DNA of 64,000 bases, taken from NCBI GenBank assembly GCA_015956445.1, contig WIUZ02000017.1, positions 248,001 through 312,000 on the forward strand, written 5' to 3'. How positions within the stretch are numbered: position 1 is the stretch's first letter; each line of letters begins with the position of its first letter. The translations under genes were made by a program, and so were the position numbers. Under the pieces are notes generated by a model. That model did no database searches. It was given only the letters and a program-made list of their open reading frames with translations, and was not told where the DNA came from. Below are positions 45,644 to 56,287 of the stretch, one piece after another. This stretch comes from Thelephora terrestris (taxonomy: Eukaryota > Basidiomycota > Agaricomycetes > Thelephorales > Thelephoraceae).

Positions 45644-47670
45644 ATGGATGTACAGCTTAACCAGAACACCATTGCCACTGACAAGATCAGTGCATATTAC
45701 TCTCTCGTCTTTCCGAATATTACCTATTACCTCCAGACACCGAATGTCACTATCGGTCGAAGGTGTATCCCTCCCAATTCCCCTTCATCCTCGACGCCCG
45801 CCCCTCAAATTGACATTGACCTCGGTTCACTCAAGAGCGTTTCAAGATTGCATGCCAATATCGAGTATGATGAAGCTGAGGAGCGGTGGGTTCTTGCTGT
45901 GCACGGCAGGAACGGTGCTTGGGTAGATGGTGTATGGATCCAACCAGGGAAGAGAGCACCCCTTAACGAAAGGCGCGTTTTCTTACTGTTGCGTGACCCG
46001 CTTTTTGCTCATGAGGATGTTTTACCGACAGGTCACAGATCCAGATTGCTTCGAGGACCTTTCACTTTGAGCTGCCCCCTCCACCAGATACCCCTCCCGT
46101 AGAAGAAATGCCCTCCCCAGCCACTTCCCATGTCTCTCTGCCGAGAGAACGCTCCCCTTCCGTAGATGTGACCTCAATCTCGCCAGACTCATCCATACCC
46201 TCGTGCTCCCCCCCGCCTCCACCCCCTCCACCGGTACCGGACGAGAAGCCCCGACCGGCGTCTGGAAAGTCCGGAGGCGCTGGAAAGAACGTCAAACCTC
46301 AGCCGAATCCGAAGAAGAGAAAGAAGTCGGACATAGAAGTTCCGATAGTCAAACCTGAAGTCATGCCACCTAAGCCGCCGTACACATATGCTCAGCTGTG
46401 TTATCGGGCTATCAAGTCCCGCGGCGGAAAGGCGACTTTACAAGACATTATTGGGTGGATGATAGATTCATTTGAATGGTACAAGTACAATATCGGGTCT
46501 GGCTGGGAAGTAAGTTCCGAGGTCCATCATCATGTCCACGACGATTCTAAACTTGGGCCACAGAATTCTGTCCGACATAACTTGTCCTCCGGCAAGACTT
46601 TCAAGAAGATGGAGCGATCGCAAGGAGAGCGCGGCAAGGGTTACTACTGGTCCATCGACGAGAACTTTGAGCATATCGTACTGGAGCAAGACGCCAAGCT
46701 GGAGCAAACCTTATCTGCCGCTAACAGGGAAAAGGCGAAGAAGAACAAGGGCCCACTACCACCACCTTTGACCTCCCAACCACTAGCTTCCAAAACCGTT
46801 CCGAACCCCAACGGTTCCCTGACTTCCACCTTCCGCGCGCTGCCTGTCTCAACTGCGACCGCGACAGTCGTCAAAGTTGAACAATCAAACCAACCGTTTA
46901 CTAATCATACCTCACGACCAATGGGCCCCGGTGTTCCCTATCCGCCGGTCTTAGCTAATACCGTCACTTCCACTCAACCTCCGCGGACACTCCAGCAATC
47001 CACCCCAGTACCTCCAACACTAACGCATCCAGCCACTGGTGGGAAGGCGCCAGGCGCTTCGGTCACGGTCCGCATTCCCATAATTGTTGGGCCAGTCCCT
47101 GATTCGTACGTGCCTTCTCCGACCAATGAACTTGCCACATCATCATCCCCACACCTCCCCACGCTGCCGATTGTTTTGCACGAGAATACGCTGATCTTGA
47201 ACCCGATGATCTTTGGACATTTGACGAGCGAGCAGTTGAGGGGCCTGGAGACACTGGGCGCTCAGAAGGCGCTCGAGATCTTGCAGGGGTACATTGTGAG
47301 ATTTTTGAAGGAAAGGATTAAGACGGAGAGCGGAAAGGCGCGTGGGAGAGGCGGAGTAGGGCGGGGACGAGGAAGGGGCGGGCCTGGCGCTGGAAGACCG
47401 CAGATTAAGGTCGAGGTTGAGGATGGCACGAAGCAACCTGTTACGCCTTCGCAGTCGACAGCGACTCTTCAATCTATGAAGCCACCACTGGTTGGAGATG
47501 ATGAGGACGCCGTAGTGGACATTGAAGGGGATACGGATGACAATCAGAGGGCAAGCAAGCGGAGGAGGGTGGACGACGGTGTGGAGGCAGGAGCGGCGTC
47601 GGACTCGTCCGCCTCGTCTGCAACGGTCGTACCTAGGCAAGGCTCACCGCCAATGGCTTCACTGGCTTGA
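45644..47670 (+). CDS. FHA-forkhead transcription factor
   Basis: Exons 45644-45976, about 46039-46509 and 46564-47670, giving about 636 aa. FHA domain about residues 20-125 (VTIGRRC, LKSVSRLHANIEYD, NGAWVDGVWI, IQIASRTFHFEL). Forkhead domain about 222-310 (KPPYTYAQLCYRAI, TLQDIIGWMIDSFEWYK, NSVRHNLSSGKTFKKMER, GKGYYWSID). FHA followed by forkhead is the layout of yeast Fkh1/Fkh2/Fhl1 and their fungal relatives, which bind promoters of cell-cycle or ribosomal-protein genes; which branch this is was not decided. The C-terminus has an RG-rich basic patch (ARGRGGVGRGRGRG). The first intron junction is ambiguous (donor 45977 with acceptor 46038, or shifted by a few bases). The second intron is discussed as a finding. 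Confidence 0.88.
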
Positions 47671-50600
47671 GCTACTCTATGTATTCTCGACATCCTTCCT
47701 CCGACCTCGCTTCTCGGACTTGACGATGCGATAACGATTGCGACGATACTACGTTCACCATGGTCCCAGTTTTCTTTTTTTTCCTGTATCGATTGATATT
47801 TATCCACTTCTCTGTTCTAGCCTTTCCGCTGCAGTTTCTAGGGGTCCTTCCTATTCTTCCTCGTCTTGTGCCCCTTCCACAGTAGCTCAGCCGGCCTTTC
47901 CGTGTCTTTCTTTTTCGTCGATTTCTTCGCTGATTTTTTGTATCGTACATTTTTCTACCTGTTTCCTTTCCTCCAAGATTTACCCTCTTCTGCCAATGTT
48001 GTATATATAATCCAGACGGCGAAGTGTATATACAGGAAATAAGATACATACATCCAAAAAACTCTAAGGCATTTATTCATAAGGCGCAGGGCCGACAAAC
48101 GGCAGGGCCTGGAACGCTTCGTGAAGGTCCGACACTTTTGTTCATGGTGGTCCTCAGCGCCTCAGGGCACATGCTTAGATAGAACTTTTGTAGGACTCAC
48201 AGGATATAGTTATCTGCACTGGTACGCAAACAGTCCGGACCCGCCTCCGTAAGTTTAATTTCCAAAGGAACTCATCGTGGGTCACAGGTAGTTCTTTTCC
48301 TGTCGTATATATGTTCTCGTTGCCACGATCGGAGAACCTTGCGGGAGAGGAGTATCGAGCGCACGTAGGAAACGTGAAGGTGTTGCCAGTTTCAACACGC
48401 CATATAGAATATAGGATTGCGAGCGGTCGAGTTCAGACCGATCCGAACCGGAAACCCTGAAGGCAAGGAGAGTTCACCGCCTGTATCATCTCAAGCGCCA
48501 GTTACGAGGTGGCGAATAAGCGGATCGCACACATGTAATGTCCTTGGTGCCATGAAGCGGGATCGGTCAAAAACACGACCCTCATCGGTGGGCAAGGCAT
48601 AGGCGGTCACGAGATCCAATAAAGGATGGTAAAGCCTGTTGGTTATGATGACAATAGGGGTCGCAGAAGGGGTTTGATGACCAGATTCCGTGAAGATGCA
48701 CAGCAAGTTTGGCGTGCGTGCAAGGGAGAGGGAGCGGTACTGTTATGAGCGGTCGAGACCAACCACCGCGCGTGCTCCATCGAGGAAAGCTGTAAAAGGT
48801 CAAGCGCTGACAGACATCTCGGTAATATGCACAATAGGAAAGAAAAGAAGGAAGGATCGAATGGTGCCGAATTCTCCGTCGATGAGGTGAGGGAAACGGT
48901 ACAGGGCAATGCAAGAGCGATGCCGTGGAATCAAGGTTTTGACAGTGGCTTATAAGTAGGTAAGTGAAGTCCTGTTCAATCCCGGAAATTGCCGCCGATT
49001 GCTCTAGATTGCCCTGCAGCATACAGGCGCCCAGCTGAGTCCTTCCGTCCCCAACCTTCTGGCCTTCGCGGTGTCCTGCATCTCGTCACTCTGGCCCCGC
49101 CGGCACCTTCATGTTCTAGCAGCGCCTTAATAACGTTATTCTGAGATTTCATTTATACCTGGACACGTTCATGGGGGATCGAAATTGTGCGTGTCATGCA
49201 TGGGGTCCCTCCCGCCGCTCATGCCGACGCTCTTGCACTTTCGTTGCTACTTTTCACGCTCACGGATCGACTAGCCATTCACTGCCACGTCAAGCCACGA
49301 AACGTTGTTTACACCCCCGACAATGGAATCCAATGCCCCCTTGTTATCGACTGGGGCCTCGCGACTGTTAACAGCGACACCATATGATACAATTGCCTGT
49401 CCGAGCTAGATATCCTTCTCTGGTGGAACCTCGTGAGATCGCTTGATTACCCCCCTGTTGGGACAGCGAAAGACTTGGGTCCCCGGGAATGTTCACTACA
49501 GGAGTTTATCCGATATACTCAGGACGGACGGTAAGAGAGCGACCTCCCACCGCCCGTTCGCTTCTGACGATAACCGGCTTATCGCCAAAGAAAATTGACC
49601 ACGAGCGCCTTGAGGAGCTGCTGTTCAGTGCCTCTGAGTCCGGCATGTAAGCCCAGGCCTCTACCCGATCCCACTCCCCAACGCTCACCCTTTCGTGCTG
49701 GACCGTGATCCTGATTCTACCTGATTTCACATTAAATCATCACGAGCTATATCTGGTTACGGTGCTTCAAGCTCTGTTCTCTGCTTTGTCCCGCACCGAC
49801 CCTGGCTTCTTCCCCAGCCATCTGTCACATCACCGGGGTGAACACTCCAGCCACTGAAACTCCAAACCCCCTCAAGCATGTACGGGTGACCATTGATATT
49901 TACCCCCGTGTCATCGATATCCTTATCCCCGCGCACACGCTCAATCCATCCTGTATGCTCACTGGATCTAGCCATAACGTTGCTCCGCGACGCTTGAGGT
50001 CCCACTGTCCGCGGGTTTTATCGTTCTCGATCAAGTTTTGTGGTCGGTCATGTCGTGACTGCTAGTACGGTCCTTTGAGGCGATTGGGTGGTAACTTGCC
50101 ACTGCCAAATCAATCCCTTCGGTGGACCATTCTTCTTTGCAACAGCATATCTCACATCAATTGGACAGCCTGCCACCTCCTCAGCATTGATAAGCCGCTG
50201 CAGATTAATCCTCTGCTCCGCACTCGTTTTGCATAATCATGGCCATCTACCACCGACCGACCTACCCCGTGAACTTGAGGATTCTGATGTGGGGGCGCGG
50301 CGGGGTGCAGATTGAATGAAGCGTTTTGTTTTCATCCGTTAGATGATAATCATTGCTCCCGTCAACGGCTGCCATGATGAACGACGTTCTGAAACACCTG
50401 TTGAGCAGAGAATGGTCCAGTGCACCAATGGTGCTTTAATTGCCTTGCCTAAATCGCATGAGTAAACTGCTTTTTTCAATGGTACCGTTTTGTACTACGG
50501 GATTGATCATGAATAGTACTACTTGCCGCGTGCATGCGGCTCCAGCTATCTCTTTTGCCACCATCTTCCATGTAGTCCTTTTTTTTGTAGGGTAAGAGGT

Positions 50601-50883
50601 CCACAGGTCGAGTCTCGGCAGGAGAGCGTACGCAATACAATGCCAACTACTTGCTAATGTCCCGGGAGATTGACTTGGCAAGTTGGACTCTGAAGTGCCA
50701 TTTTGGGAAGCTAAAGTTGAGACGCCCCGGAAAATAAAAGTACAGCTATTATTCACGTTGCATAAACAACGGGGTTCTATGTATGCAAGCTATGGTGCCA
50801 AATTAATATAGTCAGCCTGTCCACGACGAGCGTGGAGCGGGGTGGGGGGAGAGCGAACTCGAGCAAGCGGTGTGAGGATGATG
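47671..50883. other. Gene-poor 3.2-kb region
   Basis: It starts with a pyrimidine-rich stretch (likely 3' UTR of the forkhead gene) and then holds only short unrelated open frames. A kinase-like fragment at 49.2 kb is listed separately. No other gene, RNA or transposon is recognised. Confidence 0.5.
49187..49387 (+). pseudogene. Kinase-like catalytic-loop fragment
   Basis: A 66-codon frame carries HCHVKPRNVVYTPDNG followed by CPLVIDWGLA, spaced like a kinase catalytic loop (HRDxKxxN) and DFG segment with H-C-H and D-W-G in place of the consensus. No Gly loop, Lys motif or C-lobe was found nearby in any frame, so this looks like a decayed remnant or a chance match. Downstream, around 49500-49650, a frame with a TARSLLTITGLSP-like stretch might belong to the same remnant. 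Confidence 0.28.
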
Positions 50884-52443
50884 TCACCTCTGTGCCCTGT
50901 CTAATTCATTAACCAACAGCCTGTTCACAGCTGTAGGATTATCCAAATACACTGTTTTGCGCGGATGTTAGGCCGGGTGAACCATGTATTAAGTAGGGCA
51001 CTGTTCACTTACGATGGTGGCCGGCATTCTTTACCGAGTACAATTTGGATTGGGTATTTCCCGCAGCTGCGAGGTTCTCGATGGCTTTAGCGCCACCTTC
51101 TGGATCCATCCAGTCGGAATCTCCATCTATCCAGGTAAGGGGTTATTGAAAGGCAATAGCCAGTGAATGTCTGAAAGGACTTACAAACAAACGTTACGGG
51201 TATCTTGAGCGGGGCCATTCGATCTACGAGGGGCATCCTTGCGTGGGCTCCCGGTGCCAATACATGTGCTAAAGAAGATTTCGTCAGTCAAACGAACTAC
51301 TTGAGAAAGGGGAGAAGCAACGAACAAATACAATACTCTCCAGAACCCTTCGCGAGGGTGATATTAAGGATATAATCGTGCATCTCCCTCGTCTCTTCCT
51401 CAGTGAACCCGGGGAACCTCCTCGCAGAATACTTTCCCACCAAAATGGGACCGTACCACATCGCCGAACGGACCACTTGGAACGGTGACCACCCTTCTTC
51501 CCACAGATACGTGAAGAGCTTCCAGAATCTCCCCTGTCTTCGCCCTTGGTTCCTCTGTTCCGACTTGATCTCTTCGACCTTGGCTTTCGTGGCCAGCTGA
51601 GCGTCGTCAACTGAGACGTAACCGTCGCTCGTCTGGTCGTCCGTGATTTCTCTTGATGGCACGGTCGTATTTGGATCTCCCGGAACGCCAGCAGGCGACA
51701 ATAACACGAGACTTGAGACCCTCGCCGGGTACTTGAGCGCATAGGCCACGCTCATGTACGCTCCAAGGGAATGACCCACGAGGGTCATCTTTTCCAACTT
51801 CATCTTTTCCCTCCACTCCTCTAGAGAATCCACGAAGAACGCCTCAGCTTCGGAAACCCTACCAGGTATATCATCCCGTTTGGCGTTCACAACAAACGGG
51901 ACGCGGGCCGACCTGCCCATTCCCAACCAGTCGAGGGCGTACACTGACGAACGACGAGAGGCGGCCCATTCGCCGAGGGTGGCGAAGTTCTTGAAAAAGA
52001 ACCCCAGTCCGGCGCCGTAACCGTGTAAGAGGACGGCGGGAGCTGGGGAAGAGTTGCATGGAGAAGGGGAGGTTATTGATAAGGTGTTGATGTACCGCTT
52101 CTGGTCGTCGAGAACAACTTTGGTACTGTATGCTACCACGGGCTCGTCTGACACTTCGGAGAGGGAGTCTGGAGGTGGGGAGCGGTAATATGCGAGTTTC
52201 CTAGATAAGGTGCATGAGGAACACTGGCTCCAGTGGCTGTCCAGCGGGATAGGTCGTTGCAGAAACGTACCGCAGGAGTCGCTCTTCAGCATGTGCACTT
52301 GCGCTCGTGCCCGCCTCCCACCAGCTCTTGATACCAGCTGTGAATGTTAAGGGGATCTCCCTGGCTGGGGGCAAAGCCTTCAGTGGAGCTGTTAGGGATG
52401 GGACAGCAGTATTATTCGCCGTTGCTGTCGCTGTAGCAGACAT
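50884..52443 (-). CDS. Alpha/beta hydrolase of the ABHD4/ABHD5 (CGI-58, Ict1) family
   Basis: Five exons on the minus strand: 52443-52271, 52200-51326, 51268-51185, 51126-51013, 50951-50884, giving 437 aa. The hydrolase core has VLLHGYGAGLGFF (oxyanion region), the nucleophile elbow LVGHSLGAY (about residues 200-204), the acid site YGDSDWMDPEGG and C-terminal AGHHLYLDN, an H(X)4D motif characteristic of CGI-58/Ict1 acyltransferase-like members. The elbow Ser is present, unlike ABHD5 itself where it is Asn. A role in lipid or phospholipid acyl turnover is inferred from the family. An upstream in-frame ATG at 52539 would add 32 residues, but a TATA-like box at 52556-52563 sits too close to it, so 52443 is preferred. 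Confidence 0.85.
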
Positions 52444-52555
52444 GGCGACGGTTCTCGGGATCTTCGTAGGGCGAATTATTGTGGAATAGGGAGGTGCAGA
52501 GCGGAAGAGAGAGTACGATTGTGGGATTACGAACAACAAAGCACAGCAGGGAGTG

Positions 52556-52563
52556 TTTATAAA
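52556..52563 (-). promoter_or_regulatory. Possible TATA box of the ABHD4/5-type gene
   Basis: TTTATAAA, about 113 bases upstream of the preferred start codon. If used, the expected transcription start lies near 52530, inside the longer reading frame and before the start at 52443. Confidence 0.3.
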
Positions 52564-52613
52564 TGATCTAGTTTACGCGTGTTCGACCGGCATCGCCACG
52601 GGGCTTAAGTGGG

Positions 52614-53005
52614 TCACCCGGTCAGCCCCCCGTCATCCCCGCCCTTTCTTTTCTCTTGCAGCTCTTTTCCCTGTAAGCAGTGTAGAGTAAGCACCGCACG
52701 GCGGAATTTCATGCGCATCACTCACCATGATGGCCGCTTGGTTCCCCCTAAATCGTTTCCTCATGTCAACCTGTGCTCTCATCTGATCAATGAAACTGTT
52801 GCGCATACGATGAGGATTCAAGTGCGCTCACCAGGCCCCGTTTGCATTCGAAAACCGCATGCCGTAACGCCTTGCAGCTGTCTGGTAACTCGTCCGTGTG
52901 TTGTTTGAGGCATTCAGACGGGAGCCTCCCTTGCTTCAACACACAGTCGGATCGCATGAGACAGTCCTTCAGAGCCTCCAACAGAGGTTCGCAACTAGCA
53001 GACAT
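52614..53005 (-). CDS. PET191: Cytochrome c oxidase assembly factor PET191/COA5
   Basis: Three exons on the minus strand: 53005-52832, 52770-52726, 52670-52614, giving 91 aa. Start MSASCEPLLEALKDC. Cysteines lie at residues 5, 15, 21, 32, 44 and 54: C5-C15 and C44-C54 are CX9C spaced and C21-C32 is CX10C, the Pet191 arrangement. The conserved middle (SDCVLKQGRLPSECL, ELPDSCKALRHAVFECKRG, VDMRKRFRGN) matches the family. It acts in the mitochondrial intermembrane space during assembly of complex IV. The charged tail GKELQEKRKGGDDGGLTG comes from the last exon. It is divergent from IBA57. Confidence 0.93.
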
Positions 53006-53195
53006 CTCACAACCCAATGTTCAACGTGGGAGGGGGTGCAACACGTTCCCTTTAGTGGGCCGAAGAGGTCGCGGATGTTCGGAGTCGAGTTCAACGATCT
53101 GATGATCCTGACTCTGATCGCTAATCCAGCCTCCGTTCCGTACCGTGACCTTTGTAAGACGGAGTTGGGATTCTCTCTGGATTCTCTCATCCTCC
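53006..53195. promoter_or_regulatory. Head-to-head intergenic region of PET191 and IBA57
   Basis: 190 bases separate start codons of two genes for mitochondrial assembly factors, so a shared promoter region is likely. No named element is seen. Confidence 0.5.
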
Positions 53196-54445
53196 ATGCC
53201 TAAATTACCTCCGGCTGTCTCCTCTCTCGTGAGAGCAGGACCATCCACAGCTCGACTTACCAACAGAGGTCTCGTTTCCGTCGTTGGACTTCAAGCTACA
53301 GACTGGCTCAACGGAATCTTGGCATCGACTGTCCCGAACCCTCCCACCGGACATTTCTTTACGGCCATACTCCAGGCACATGCAAGTACAATCCCGTCCT
53401 ACTCCTCATCGTTAAAATATACTAATTTCGGTCATATTCATTAAGGGTAGAATCCTCCATGACGCGTTCGTCTACAGCCACCCGACATCAAACGGATACA
53501 TCCTCGAATACGACTCCCGCCCTCCCATCACGGACGTAGACCCCGAGGCCGAAGGACATTCTATACCCGTACCCCCGTTGATTAAATATCTCAAACAATT
53601 CGTACTCCGGACGAAAGTCAAGGTTAGAGACGTATCTGACGAGTACGATGTTTGGGCCTCCTGGGGCTCCGAACGCGAAGAATCTTGGGAGACTCCACGG
53701 AAGTGGCGTTGGGCGGAGAAGAGCAATATTCCTGAGCAGCTCTGGGAGAAAGGCGATACCCCGTGGGGGAACGAACCTCTTGTCTTGAGGGATCGGAGGG
53801 GAGTGGGCATGGGCCAAAGGAGGCTAATCAACAAGGGTGTCAAACCACCAGAAATCGGCACCCACAATACGGTTACGGAGGAGGATTACACGATTCACAG
53901 GATCGTTCGTGGTGTGCCCGAAGGTTCACGTGAAATTATCCCGGGTGCATCCTTCCCTATGGAGGCCAACCTCGACGTCATGGGTGGAGGTACGTTCTCC
54001 ACCTTGGTTTCCACGACTGGCCCGATAACGAGATACTTACGCGCGGGTTCCAGTCGACTTCAGGAAAGGCTGCTACATTGGCCAAGAGCTTACGGTTCGG
54101 ACTTATCACACCGGCGTGATCAGAAAACGCATCTTCCCAGTCGCGTTACACGAACCCAACAAACTTCTTGAGGAAGCTGGAGATCTGATTCCCAAAACCC
54201 CTACGGATAAAACTATCAAGCCCCTCGTCCTCGACGCCGGAGGAGATATTCGGAAGCCCCGAGGAACGGGGAAACTGTTGAACAGTGTAAATGGGATCGG
54301 ACTTGCCCTCCTGAGAACAGACCATCTAGAGGCTGTGGATAAAGGCGGGGTTGGCCTTGTGATTGGGGAAGGGCCAGAGCAAAGACGCGTAAGTTATTGG
54401 TACCCAGATTGGTGGCCACGCAAGGCCGAAGAACAGGCACAGTAG
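53196..54445 (+). CDS. IBA57: Mitochondrial Fe-S maturation factor IBA57/CAF17
   Basis: Three exons: 53196-53381, 53446-53989, 54054-54445, giving 373 aa. The N-terminal GcvT-like fold opens with LTNRGLVSVVGLQATDWLNGI, followed by GRILHDAFVY and EYDS. The diagnostic KGCYIGQELTVRTYHTG motif lies at about residues 247-263, with the conserved Cys. The protein acts with ISA1/ISA2 in making 4Fe-4S clusters for aconitase, lipoate synthase and respiratory complexes in the matrix. Intron 1 (53382-53445) has a GC donor (GCAAGT), and only this choice joins AH to GRILHD in frame. The N-terminus is basic with few acids, as for a presequence. Confidence 0.93.
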
Positions 54446-56278
54446 CTTGTTATCGCACCCCCAAATTCTGCTGCACTCTAGACTCCACGCCCCACGCTAT
54501 TCAAGTAAGTCCTCTCTCGCTATCGTCACCTCTGGTAGGATATGACCGTCCATGTCCCTCCAGATCTGGGTAGCGCTGGACATGGCACAGATCAAACACG
54601 CGATGATGAACATATATGCGTATCCATCTAGTTCATCCACCTATTACCCTACACCTGTGCGCTAGTCCCCAACGCACAGCCACGACGAATCAGGAAACAC
54701 GTATTGCTCACGTACACGGACCCCAGCCAATACATCATCGTGACTGAACGAGATATCCAACCGTACATTCTCGAATCTTCAAACCCAACCCTCTCCCTCA
54801 ATTTCCCACCCTCACTGCCCAGTCCCTTGGAAGCGGCGAGTTCTTTCCCTTTTCAGTTGGGCTTACGGCTCGGACAGAGCGCTTCGCATGCGGCCCCCTT
54901 GATTGTCCACCAAACTACGAAACAACTGATTCGCTTCGACTCAGAGGCATCTCCACTATCACGCTGGAGTCCCTGGTGATTCTGGTGTAATCCCGGTGGA
55001 CGTGGTCGGATGAGATAAGGATCCTCGCTCGCTGAACTCGCTCGGACTGAGCTGCAAGGTTTCGCGGGGATTGACTACTGCGATCCCAGGGACGTAGGCG
55101 ATATCCCCATCCCCTTCGTGCAGTGACAAGTCTGACTACACGTTGGGCGAATAGGCGAGTGGCCTGAAATTTTAGCCCAGGTTGACACCATCAAAGCTTG
55201 AGCTTGGTTCTCGAATTCAACCCCAGGGCCGTTCAGCTTCGACCTTGAGGTTAGCGGCCCGACCAGTTCGCGGAGCTCGCGACAGTGATCCGTACCGCCT
55301 CAAAATCGAAGCCTCGCTGCGCATTTGATATTGATCATTTAGCGTATACCGATGTCCAAGTCGTGGTTACGACCAATAATCTGTGATTTTCGCTTCCGAT
55401 GACTTCGTAAATGACATTGTAAACACAGCACGATCCCGATTATGCGTAGTAAACTGACCAGTACGGTAAAATGGCAGCCCTCATGTCGAAACACGGGGGA
55501 GACGCTTTGAATCCCAAATCAGTCAAGCAAGAACCGACCGATAGTAACCGATGAGCATGTCCACCGGGAATTTGCCGGGCGCTTCGTGACCTAGTTCACC
55601 TTCGAACCTGACTAGGATTCGTCGAGAACTCAGGTGATAACTCATCTGTGTGAAAACATTATCACGTTGAGGCGGGTCTGAACTCAATCTCGGCGGAGAT
55701 AACAGTGTGATTCTGTAGGGTTCCCAGCACAATCAGTACGACAGTCTCCCCTCGAACCCAAGTTGCGACCTGGTATACCTCCAAGAGATACCGACCATAG
55801 GTTATGCTTCGGAGCCTACCAGAGGTCACAGCGCCTTGCTCAGAAGTTTTTGAATAAAGCGCTCGGGGTAGGTGCACGTAGACTGAGCGGACGCGGAACG
55901 AGTCAATTAGGGTCGATTTGTCGATGATCTGGAACACCCCGCAACACTGAGGCGGTGGCATCCCCGCAGTCGCTGATTCCGTGTCGTCATCGTGGAATCA
56001 ATTGAAACAGCTTGCATCGGAGATGGGTAAGAAGACTAGCACCTCTCCTGTGCCGTATTCGACGCGTGGACATGGCTATATTCGAACGGGGACACGCCCT
56101 ATTAGAAGGTGCCACAGGAACCGAGGAAAGCGTGTGAGCGATACCTCGTATAGAAGGTTTCAATTCATGTAAGAGTCAAAGAACCAGCCTCAATCCAAAA
56201 ATCTATAAAAGACGACCTCTGCGGAGCGAAGATAAGGTCAGCCCTCTCTGGCCCAGAATCGAAATCTCACCACAAATA
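54446..56278. other. Intergenic, 1.8 kb
   Basis: A 91-codon plus-strand frame at 54704-54979 has a plausible amino-acid mix but no known domain or partner exon. The remainder shows nothing recognisable. TATAAAAG at 56205-56212 could be the TATA element of the following gene. Confidence 0.4.
56205..56212 (+). promoter_or_regulatory. Possible TATA box of the bHLH-like gene
   Basis: TATAAAAG about 75-85 bases upstream of the candidate start codons at 56279 and 56288, a usual distance for a fungal TATA promoter. Confidence 0.35.
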
Positions 56279-56287
56279 TGGAGGGCA

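Noticed and set aside
48582-49022. 146-codon minus-strand frame in the gene-poor region
   Set aside because: No domain, and irregular composition rich in His/Ser/Arg/Pro; no partner exon.
54704-54979. 91-codon plus-strand frame after IBA57
   Set aside because: Plausible residues but no start context, domain or splice-linked exon; left as intergenic.
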